Shown here one piece after another: positions 6,011 to 11,732 of a stretch of DNA of 11,732 bases. The notes below the pieces were generated by a model, which had not been told where the DNA came from, ran no database searches, and worked only from the letters and a program-made list of their open reading frames with translations. The translations under genes and the position numbers were made by a program. The stretch comes from Candidatus Thiosymbion ectosymbiont of Robbea hypermnestra (lineage in GTDB: Bacteria; Pseudomonadota; Gammaproteobacteria; Chromatiales; Chromatiaceae). The DNA lies in assembly GCA_020443945.1 (NCBI GenBank), contig JAIZWN010000050.1, positions 1-11,732 on the forward strand, read 5' to 3'. Every line of letters begins with the position of its first letter. Within the stretch, counting starts at the first letter, position 1.

Positions 6011-6613
6011 TCAGGGTTCCACCCCCTGGCGACCGGCGAAGGCGTGGGCCAGGGTGCCGCCGTCGACGTATTCCAGCTCTCCGCCCAGGGGAACCCCGTG
6101 GGCGATGCGGGTTGTCCGCACCTGGTGGCGCGCCGCGAGCTCGGCCACGAAGTGGGATGTGGCGCTGCCCTCCACCGTGGGGCTGATGGCCAGGATCAAC
6201 TCCTGGATTTCCTGCTCCCGGAGCCGCGTTTCGAGCAGGTCCAGACCCAGCTCGTTCGGCCCGATGCCGTCCAGCGGCGAGAGTCTGCCGCCGAGTACGA
6301 AGTAGCGCCCGCGAAAGTCCGTGGCCTGCTCGATGGCGACGATCTCGGAGGGATGCTCGATCACGCACAGCAGGGCATCGTCCCGGTTGGGATTGGCGCA
6401 CAGGCCGCACAGCGCCTGCTCGCTCAGGGTGCGGCAACGGGTACAGCGTTGGATCCGCCCCATGGCGGCGTCCAGCACGGAGGCCAGATGACGACCGCCC
6501 TCCCGGTCCCGCTCCAGCAGGTGGAAGGCCATGCGTTGCGCCGACTTGGGGCCGACGCCCGGCAGACACCGCAGGGCGGCGACGAGCTGGTTGAGCAGGG
6601 AGCGTTCCGTCAT
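6011..6613 (-). CDS. recR: Recombination mediator RecR
   Basis: RecR works with RecF and RecO to load RecA onto SSB-coated single-stranded DNA at gaps. This 200-residue protein has normal family length. Residues 9-26 form the helix-hairpin-helix (LPGVGPKSAQRMA). The zinc finger is C57, C60, C69 and C72 (CTRC...CGLC). The Toprim domain follows (LLCVIEHPSE at 81-90, then LILAISPTVEGSATSHF at 139-155), with the C-terminal RIAHGVPLGGELEYVDGGTLAHA typical of RecR. The ATG (6613-6611) lies 3 bases after the ybaB stop and lacks a clear Shine-Dalgarno, so translation is probably coupled to ybaB. It is the last gene of the dnaX-ybaB-recR cluster. A 6-bp hairpin at 5944-5968 follows without a T-run, so the operon terminator is uncertain. 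Confidence 0.98.
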   Translation of the reverse strand: MTERSLLNQLVAALRCLPGVGPKSAQRMAFHLLERDREGGRHLASVLDAAMGRIQRCTRCRTLSEQALCGLCANPNRDDALLCVIEHPSEIVAIEQATDFRGRYFVLGGRLSPLDGIGPNELGLDLLETRLREQEIQELILAISPTVEGSATSHFVAELAARHQVRTTRIAHGVPLGGELEYVDGGTLAHAFAGRQGVEP

Positions 6614-6616
6614 GGC

Positions 6617-6940
6617 TCAGAAGGGCAGCTTGAGGCCGGGCGGCAGCGGTAACCCGGAGGTCAGGTCCGCCATGTTTTCCTGCATCTTCTCGCCGACCCG
6701 CTGAACCGTGGCGTTGACCGCCGCCGCCACCAGGTCCTCCAGCATCTCCTTGTCGTCCTCCAGGAGCGTGGGGTCGATCTCGATCCGCTTGACCTCGTGC
6801 TTGCCGTTCATGGTGACCTTGACCATGCCGCCGCCGGATTCGCCCGTGACCTCCTCCTTGGCCAGTTTCTCCTGGGTCTTTTGCAGCTCGTCCTGCATCT
6901 TCTGGGCCTGCTTGAGGATATTGCTTAGTCCGCCTTTCAC
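6617..6940 (-). CDS. ybaB: YbaB/EbfC family nucleoid-associated protein
   Basis: This is a small DNA-binding protein of the YbaB/EbfC family, a dimer that associates with the nucleoid and is almost always encoded between dnaX and recR. The 107 residues show the N-terminal coiled helix (ILKQAQKMQDELQKTQEKLA), the Gly-rich turn (TGESGGGMVKVTMNG) and EVKRIEIDPTLLEDD, followed by LEDLVAAAVNATVQRV. The C-terminus ends in the usual GLPLPPGLKLPF. The start is GTG (6940-6938), supported by AGAGGTGA six bases upstream. No in-frame ATG is available nearby. It begins 53 bp after dnaX and stops 3 bp before recR. Confidence 0.97.
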   Translation of the reverse strand: MKGGLSNILKQAQKMQDELQKTQEKLAKEEVTGESGGGMVKVTMNGKHEVKRIEIDPTLLEDDKEMLEDLVAAAVNATVQRVGEKMQENMADLTSGLPLPPGLKLPF

Positions 6941-6993
6941 CTTGGGTCACCTCTTGCTGTGCGTTGCCATGGGCCTACGGCCCGGTGGCGAAT

Positions 6994-8742
6994 CTATTGG
7001 GTCGGCTCGATACTGCCGGGCACCCAGCGGGCGTCGAGCTCGTCCTGGAGGGACCGTACCACCGGGTCGGCCGCCATCAGGGCCTCGGCCTCGGCGCGGC
7101 GCTCGGTCCGCTCACGGGCCTGACGCCGGGCCGGGGTCTCGCGTTCCGGGTGGGCGATCCGGATCCGCACCTCGAGCCCCGCGCCCAGCGTCTTGCTCAA
7201 GGCATCCTTCAACCGCTCCTGTGCGGAGGCCACCCGCAGATTCTGGCACGCGGGCTCCAGCGTCAGGGACAGCCGCCGCCCATCCCACCCGGCCAGCTCG
7301 CAGTTGCTCGCGAGCTGGCTCGCCACGCCGCCGAGCCCCAGGCCCGCGACCAGGCGGTGCCAATCCTCAGGACTACGCAGGCCGTCCGGCCCCATGGGCT
7401 TTGCGTCTGGCGAATCGGGAAATGGCGATTTCCCGATTCCTTCCTGGGGCGAAGAGGACTCGGGCCCGGTCGTCGCCGCGACCGTCCCCGCCCCTTGGGG
7501 CGAGGCGGCGGTGCTTCCGCCGCGATCCGCGGTCCCCCGAGCCTCGGTAGCGGCGGCCGGTGGCGGCGGAGAAGCCGGGGCCTCCCGCCTCGGCGCCTCC
7601 GTCCGGGCCGGCGCCGGCGGTCCCCCGCGGCTCCGCTGCGCCCCCGGTTCCTCCCCGGGATCCGGCCGGAAGGTGAGCATACGCAGCAGGACCATCTCGA
7701 CCCCGGTGCGCGGGTCCGGGGCCAGGGGGACATCCTGTTGGCCCAGCAGGGCGATCTGGTAGAAGAGCTGCACGTCCTCCGGGGTCAGGCTTCCCGCCAG
7801 GTCCGCAATGCGCTCGCGGTCGGGGTCCTCCGCGCCCAGGGTCGCCGGCACCTCCTGGTAGAGGGCGACGCGGTGCAGCAGACCGATCAGCTCCTGCAGC
7901 ACGCCGGAGAAGTCCGGTGTCAGCTCTGCGATCCGGGCCACCTCGTCCAGCACCCCGGGCCGGTCCAGCGCGGCGAGGGCCTGGAGCAGATTCAACCCCG
8001 ACTCCCGGCCGACGGTGCCCAGCATGGTCCGCACCTCGTCCGCGGCCACCCGCCCGCCGCCGAAGGCGATGGACTGATCGAGCAGGCTCAGCCCGTCCCG
8101 CATACTGCCGTCCGCCGCGCGCGCCAACAGGGCCAGCGCCCGCGGCTCGCCCGCGATACCCTCCGCCTCCAGAATGCGCGCAAACTGATCGGCGATCTGC
8201 TCCGGCACCAAGCGCTTCAGGTTGAACTGGAGACAACGCGAGAGCACCGTCGCCGGCACCTTCTGGGGATCGGTGGTGGCGAGCAGAAACTTCACATGGG
8301 TCGGTGGCTCCTCCAGCGTCTTCAACAGGGCGTTGAAGCTGTGGGTCGAGAACATATGTACCTCATCGATGAGATACACCTTGAAGCGGCCCTTGACCGG
8401 GGCGAAGGGAACATTGTCGAGCAGCTCCCGGGTCTGATCGACCTTGGTCCGCGAGGCCGCGTCCACCTCCAGCAGATCCACGAACCGCCCCTCGTCGATC
8501 TCCCGGCAGGCGCTGCACTCACCACAGGGCCGGGGGCTCACGCCCTGCTCGCAATTCAGCGCCTTGGCCAGAATGCGCGCCAGGGTCGTCTTGCCCACGC
8601 CCCGGGTCCCGGTAAAGAGATAGGCATGGTGGAGCTGCCCACGCTCCAGGGCATTGTCCAGGGCCCGGACCACATGCTCCTGCCCCACCATCTCCGCGAA
8701 GGAGCCGGGGCGCCATTTACGTGCCAATACCTGATAAGACAT
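6994..8742 (-). CDS. dnaX: DNA polymerase III subunit tau/gamma (DnaX)
   Basis: DnaX is the AAA+ motor subunit of the clamp loader and, as tau, ties it to the polymerase core and DnaB helicase. This 582-residue protein has Walker A GTRGVGKT (45-52), zinc ligands C64, C73, C76 and C79, Walker B VYLIDE (122-127), and the sensor/arginine-finger SRC (168-170). AAA+ and collar domains reach to about 358. A Pro/Ala/Gly-rich linker covers about 359-455. The C-terminal domain (about 459-530, from DWHRLVAGLGLGG) corresponds to the tau part that binds the polymerase alpha subunit. It is shorter than E. coli tau (643 aa). No A-rich slippery site like that of E. coli dnaX is visible, so production of a gamma form is not evident. 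The linker does carry a perfect hairpin (7412-7439). The Shine-Dalgarno is weak; the start is supported by the conserved MSYQVLARKWRP. Confidence 0.98.
   Translation of the reverse strand: MSYQVLARKWRPGSFAEMVGQEHVVRALDNALERGQLHHAYLFTGTRGVGKTTLARILAKALNCEQGVSPRPCGECSACREIDEGRFVDLLEVDAASRTKVDQTRELLDNVPFAPVKGRFKVYLIDEVHMFSTHSFNALLKTLEEPPTHVKFLLATTDPQKVPATVLSRCLQFNLKRLVPEQIADQFARILEAEGIAGEPRALALLARAADGSMRDGLSLLDQSIAFGGGRVAADEVRTMLGTVGRESGLNLLQALAALDRPGVLDEVARIAELTPDFSGVLQELIGLLHRVALYQEVPATLGAEDPDRERIADLAGSLTPEDVQLFYQIALLGQQDVPLAPDPRTGVEMVLLRMLTFRPDPGEEPGAQRSRGGPPAPARTEAPRREAPASPPPPAAATEARGTADRGGSTAASPQGAGTVAATTGPESSSPQEGIGKSPFPDSPDAKPMGPDGLRSPEDWHRLVAGLGLGGVASQLASNCELAGWDGRRLSLTLEPACQNLRVASAQERLKDALSKTLGAGLEVRIRIAHPERETPARRQARERTERRAEAEALMAADPVVRSLQDELDARWVPGSIEPTQ
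7412..7439 (-). repeat. Perfect 12-bp hairpin inside dnaX
   Basis: GAATCGGGAAAT (7412-7423) and ATTTCCCGATTC (7428-7439) are exact complements around a GGCG loop (plus-strand reading). It covers codons 435-444 (GIGKSPFPDS) in the unstructured linker of DnaX. The reading frame is kept. It may be an in-frame insertion of a palindromic repeat or an RNA structure acting on dnaX expression. Confidence 0.85.
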
Positions 8743-8996
8743 GCAAAACCCGAGGCCAGGCGGAGATGAAGGCGTTCATGATCCGCGCAGTTTAACCGAT
8801 GCCGGGGATGCTTGACATGGGTTCCTCCCACCCCTGCCGCCCCTTTGAAGAAGGGTATCGCAACAGGTAACACCCGACGCGGCTGGGGATGGACCACCAT
8901 TTTCAATCCAGTTCTATATCGTTTCACAAACTCCTATGCGCCGCGGGTTTGATGGTAGACTGGGTTTGCAAGCCAATAACAAGAGGTGACCCGAGT

Positions 8997-9407
8997 ATGT
9001 CGACGAAACGAGTTTCCCTTCTGGTCGGAGCAATCTGGTGCCTGTTTTCGACTCTGGCCTGGGCCGGAGAGGCCAGGGTCTACATCATTTCCCCCGCCGA
9101 CGGGCAGACCGTCACCAATCCGGTGCTCGTGCGTTTCGGGCTGTCGGGCATGGGCGTGGCGCCGGCCGGCGTAGACAAGCCAAACACGGGCCACCATCAC
9201 TTGCTGATCGATGTAAACGAGCCGCCGTCCTTCGAGAGACCGATTCCGAGCGACGCCAATCACCGGCACTTCGGCGGCGGGCAGACGGAGACCACGCTCG
9301 AGCTGACACCCGGAAAGCATACACTCCAGCTTCTGTTGGCCGACAAGAACCACATTCCCCATAAGCCTGTCCTGCTATCGGAAAAGATCACCATCGAGGT
9401 CAAATAG
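8997..9407 (+). CDS. Secreted DUF4399 protein
   Basis: This is a 136-residue precursor of unknown function with the DUF4399 domain. A Sec signal peptide covers residues 1-23 (charged MSTKR, hydrophobic VSLLVGAIWCLFSTLAW, cleavage after AWA), so the mature protein of about 113 residues should be periplasmic. The family motifs are RVYIISPADGQTV, GHHHLLIDV (H66-H68), HRHFGGGQTET, and PGKHTLQLLLADKNH, with a beta-sandwich-like pattern to the end. Eight histidines lie in the mature part, mostly in conserved motifs, so metal binding is possible but not established. ATG 8997 is chosen over upstream in-frame starts because of the signal peptide and a strong AGAGGTGA seven bases upstream. It is divergent from dnaX and appears to be a single-gene unit. 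Confidence 0.88.
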   Translation: MSTKRVSLLVGAIWCLFSTLAWAGEARVYIISPADGQTVTNPVLVRFGLSGMGVAPAGVDKPNTGHHHLLIDVNEPPSFERPIPSDANHRHFGGGQTETTLELTPGKHTLQLLLADKNHIPHKPVLLSEKITIEVK

Positions 9408-9700
9408 GCCGATACCCCGCCCCATCTTCGCTCTGCCCGGGGCCCCGGCATCCTGCCGTCCGGGGTACGAATCAGTCCTGTCGATCGGGTCAGGCGCGTA
9501 TCCCGGATCGGTTGACGGTTTCGCGTGATTGGGTTCCGGGGTCCCACCCGGAATGCCGGCGAGGCATGAGGCCACCCACCGATCCTCACGGACCTGACGC
9601 CACTTTGGCTCCCAACCGACCATACGGCACCGTCCCGACGGCACACCCAAACCATCCACCCGGCGGTAGTGTTGTAGTTTTGTGATCTGTGATGCTTAAA
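9408..9700. other. Intergenic region, no gene recognised
   Basis: No credible gene was found between the DUF4399 stop and the inverted repeat at 9701. It holds several GC-rich hairpins, for example TTCCGGG (9534-9540)/CCCGGAA (9547-9553), and CCCCGG/CCGGGG arms near 9440-9470. The latter might end the DUF4399 transcript, but no T-run follows. Reading frames on both strands here look like composition-driven shadows. Confidence 0.5.
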
Positions 9701-9770
9701 TCCGCGGATTACGCCGATTCTCGCCGATGAAAACATGCGGTAATCCGTGAAAATCGGCGTAATCTGCGGA
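9701..9770. repeat. 19-bp inverted repeat element
   Basis: TCCGCGGATTACGCCGATT (9701-9719) is the reverse complement of AATCGGCGTAATCTGCGGA (9752-9770) except at one base. The 32-base middle contains further partial copies of the same words (CGCCGATGAAAA, GGTAATCCGTGAAAA), so alternative pairings exist. From memory, similar 'aatccgcg...cgcggatt' dispersed repeats occur in intergenic regions of many bacteria. It lies 16 bases before the Shine-Dalgarno of the next gene. Confidence 0.7.
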
Positions 9771-9785
9771 CAACCATGATGGTGA

Positions 9786-9803
9786 GGGGAGGTCTCTACG
9801 CTG
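9786..9803 (+). promoter_or_regulatory. Strong Shine-Dalgarno before a CTG codon
   Basis: GGGGAGG (9786-9792) is followed by 8 bases and an in-frame CTG (9801-9803). The frame is open from just after a TGA at 9783 into the sulfatase-like gene. The first ATG (9870) has no comparable site. This would add 23 codons (NPGNHKSKTPPGTASLPDTGRC after the initiator) as a short cytoplasmic tail. Confidence 0.45.
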
Positions 9804-9869
9804 AATCCCGGAAACCACAAATCTAAGACACCACCAGGCACCGCATCCCTCCCGGACACCGGCCGTTGC

Positions 9870-11567
9870 ATGCTGATCGCCCTGTTGGCGGTGCTGACGC
9901 CGGTCTACCGCATCCTCGTCAATACCCGTATTCCCTTTCTTCTCTCAGAGACCCTGATCCTGCTCGCGGTGATGCTCGTCATCGCGGTGGTTGTGGGTCT
10001 GGCCCTTCGGCTATCCGGGCGGCGGGGTCGACTCCTGATCCTGACGGCGATCCTCTTCGTTCACCTGGATCTGGCCGGCGCCTACACGGGCCTGTTCGGG
10101 GCGCTCGACCTCGGCAGCCGAATCTCCGGGCAGACCCGGAGGGCCTCGCTCGAAGCGATACTGCTGCTTCTGATTTTCGGCGGCCTCGGCCTGGTCCTCT
10201 GGACCATCCGCCGGCAGGCCATGCGGATCGCGGCGGCCTATTTCGTCGTGGTGGCCCTGGCGACCATCGCCATGGAACCACTGCCGAGGCTGGTCTCGAA
10301 GACCTCCGCGGCGGCCCCATCCCCTACCGGCACCGCTACCCTCTCCGACGGAGCACCGCCACTCGTCATCCATCTGCTGTTCGATGGACTCCTCGCCCCC
10401 GCCGCGATCCGACGCGACATCGCGGGCGGGGATGCGGTTTATGGGACGATGCACCACCTTGCCGCGCACTACGGGTTCCGCGTCTTCGAGCGGGCGTTCA
10501 GCCGGCATCGCTACACCGCCGCCTCCCTCTCGAACATGATGAACGCGGAATACACCGGGAGGGGCGGGAAGCCGGGCCTCGCGGACAAGACCCGCATCGA
10601 AGAAAATGCCTACTTCGACGACTATGCGGCGCGGGGCTACAGGATTCATGTATACCAGACCAGCTACCTGGATTTCTGCGCCCATAAAAAGGTAGCGGCC
10701 TGCGCCGAGTTCGATTCCTACAACCCGGCCTGGTTGATCGCAAACCGGCCGTACCAAAACAACGACACCGACGCCTTCTCCGTCGTAACGGCGCGGACCC
10801 TCAACCTCCTGCTCACCCTCCTGCATAGCCACGTCGGAAACTACACCGGGCATTTTCTGGTTCGCTTCATCCTCGCGGCGCGCGCGCCACTGGTCGCGTC
10901 CCTGGGCGACGAGGAACGCTCACGGCGCTCCCTGTGGCTGCTGCCCAGATTCGACGTCCCCGGCTTTACCCGCTGGTTCGACGACTTTGCCGAGGCCGTC
11001 ATGGGCGGCGACAGGGGCACCCTGTTTTTTGCCCATTTCATGGTCCCCCACTTTCCCTATCTCCTGACGAGCCGTTGCGAGCAGATCGGAACGCGGCAGC
11101 GAACGGGGAAGCGGCCGGCCGCCGGCTATCCCGAAGCTCCCGGTCTCGGCGGCACAGAGCAAGAAGACCTGTTGAGGGACTATTATGCGCAGGTGCAGTG
11201 CGTCTTTGTGAAGCTGGAAGAATTGCTGCGGAGAATCGAACGCTCGCCGCGACACCGGGACGCACTGATCGTGGTGCACGGAGACCATGGCTCACGGCAC
11301 TCCGACGGCGTGACCATCGATGAAATCCGGGAAAGGGACTTCATCGATAGCTACGCCACCTTCTTCGCGGTCCGCTCGCCCGACCGCGGCCGGGCCGGAC
11401 GGGACTGTGAACTGGCGTCCCTACCGGATCTGTTCGCCCGCTACGCAAGGCACGCGGAGGGGAAACCCGACGACGGACGCAAGAGCAAAACCGTTTTCGT
11501 GCCGGTGGATGGGGATGGGAACGCCCAGGTCGAGCGGCCGATGCCGGAGTTCCCCTGCCGCCACTAG
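9870..11567 (+). CDS. Membrane-anchored alkaline-phosphatase-superfamily (sulfatase-like) protein
   Basis: This is a 565-residue protein (from ATG 9870) of the sulfatase/phosphoethanolamine-transferase type. Four to five transmembrane segments occupy about residues 3-136, followed by a Pro/Ala/Thr linker and a large, presumably periplasmic, catalytic domain from about 163. Expected metal and nucleophile residues are visible: D172 in HLLFDGL, the likely Thr nucleophile T216 in HRYTAASLSNM, H394 in VPHFPYL, D472/H473 in HGDHGSRH, and H477. Several Cys (270, 278, 403, 444, 513) could form disulfides. The substrate is unknown; modification of a lipid, polysaccharide or envelope polymer fits the family, but no lipid A or polysaccharide gene is adjacent. 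The true start may be the CTG at 9801. The C-terminus is complete (TAG at 11565). Confidence 0.82.
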   Translation: MLIALLAVLTPVYRILVNTRIPFLLSETLILLAVMLVIAVVVGLALRLSGRRGRLLILTAILFVHLDLAGAYTGLFGALDLGSRISGQTRRASLEAILLLLIFGGLGLVLWTIRRQAMRIAAAYFVVVALATIAMEPLPRLVSKTSAAAPSPTGTATLSDGAPPLVIHLLFDGLLAPAAIRRDIAGGDAVYGTMHHLAAHYGFRVFERAFSRHRYTAASLSNMMNAEYTGRGGKPGLADKTRIEENAYFDDYAARGYRIHVYQTSYLDFCAHKKVAACAEFDSYNPAWLIANRPYQNNDTDAFSVVTARTLNLLLTLLHSHVGNYTGHFLVRFILAARAPLVASLGDEERSRRSLWLLPRFDVPGFTRWFDDFAEAVMGGDRGTLFFAHFMVPHFPYLLTSRCEQIGTRQRTGKRPAAGYPEAPGLGGTEQEDLLRDYYAQVQCVFVKLEELLRRIERSPRHRDALIVVHGDHGSRHSDGVTIDEIRERDFIDSYATFFAVRSPDRGRAGRDCELASLPDLFARYARHAEGKPDDGRKSKTVFVPVDGDGNAQVERPMPEFPCRH

Positions 11568-11597
11568 CACCCCGTTTCACCTTATTTTTCACCCTCA

Positions 11598-11681
11598 GAG
11601 CCCTCCCAACCGCGCCAAGGTGAGAGGAGAGCACCAGCGAGAGAGCAACGCCACGTTGGCCTTGGCGCGGTTGGGGGGCTC
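11598..11681. repeat. Large palindromic repeat at the end of the window
   Basis: The 23-base left arm (11598-11620) and the 22-base right arm (11660-11681) are reverse complements apart from a single extra T in a C-run of the left arm. They enclose a 39-base middle. The transcript could form a very stable stem 30 bp after the sulfatase-like gene, but no T-run follows. The middle (GAGCACCAGCGAGAGAGCAACG) partly resembles the region after the right arm. It looks like another dispersed intergenic repeat, possibly continuing beyond the window. Confidence 0.7.
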
Positions 11682-11732
11682 CCTGCGGGCGCGACGAGAA
11701 GCGGCCATCTGCGTCGTTGCGCGAGCTTGAAA

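Noticed and set aside
5940..6950. 336-codon open frame on the minus strand across ybaB and recR
   Set aside because: It overlaps two well-supported genes in another frame and is Gly/Arg/Pro-rich, without known motifs.
7423..7431. Slippery heptamer GGGAAAT within the dnaX hairpin as a -1 frameshift site
   Set aside because: In the dnaX frame the codons are GGG AAA TCG. A -1 site needs G GGA AAT phasing, and the site would lie inside the stem rather than before it.
6964..8769. 601-codon open frame on the plus strand
   Set aside because: It is antisense to dnaX, which has clear motifs throughout. The translation has no recognisable domain and reflects high GC.
8743..8996. SRP RNA (ffs) gene upstream of dnaX, as in some gammaproteobacteria
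   Set aside because: The conserved core (GGTCCGGAAGGAAGCAG-like) is absent on both strands.
9701..9770. Retron msr/msd from the long inverted repeat
   Set aside because: No reverse transcriptase gene is present in the window. The repeat looks like a dispersed intergenic element.

Overview
The window looks like chromosomal DNA of a GC-rich gammaproteobacterium. The evidence is a dnaX-ybaB-recR cluster in the usual gammaproteobacterial order, tRNA-Gly(GCC) and tRNA-Asn(GTT) genes close to the E. coli ones with encoded CCA ends, an E. coli-like DinJ/YafQ pair, and dispersed palindromic intergenic repeats. Sulfur-oxidising Chromatiales-type bacteria are a guess only; no gene here fixes the genus.

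Layout. 1-285: dispersed repeat DNA and the terminator of tRNA-Gly. 286-361: tRNA-Gly(GCC), minus strand, with a strong promoter at 377-404. 362-681: hairpin-rich leader of a PHP-type (CpsB/YwqE-like) tyrosine phosphatase gene, 682-1494. This gene converges on a 703-residue membrane hybrid histidine kinase (1549-3660, minus) that resembles RpfC at its N-terminus, carries a degenerate and a functional-looking receiver, and has no HPt domain. 3853-4016: tRNA-Asn(GTT) with a near-consensus promoter and a perfect terminator. 4020-5507: relic of an element integrated at tRNA-Asn. It holds a tyrosine recombinase broken by a 5' loss, an internal deletion and a +1 frameshift, then a headless DUF3987 (YfjI-like) fragment, then an intact DinJ/YafQ toxin-antitoxin pair on the minus strand. 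5508-6010: non-coding, with a repeat element of about 143 bp whose right end recurs at 81-119. 6011-8742: the dnaX-ybaB-recR cluster on the minus strand (clamp-loader subunit, nucleoid-associated protein, recombinational repair). dnaX contains a perfect 12-bp hairpin near codon 435. 8997-9407: a small secreted DUF4399 protein. 9408-9869: non-coding, with a large inverted repeat. 9870-11567: a membrane-anchored alkaline-phosphatase-superfamily (sulfatase/phosphoethanolamine-transferase-like) protein, probably starting upstream at a CTG with a strong Shine-Dalgarno. The window ends in another large palindromic repeat.

How the genes fit together. dnaX, ybaB and recR are read as one replication/repair operon. 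The phosphatase, sensor kinase, DUF4399 protein and sulfatase-like protein are separate single-gene units with envelope or signalling roles and no visible pathway partner. The most informative region is the tRNA-Asn relic, where the toxin-antitoxin pair is the only intact gene set left. I see no convincing new defence or biosynthetic system; the most notable unexplained features are the dnaX hairpin and the repeat families.
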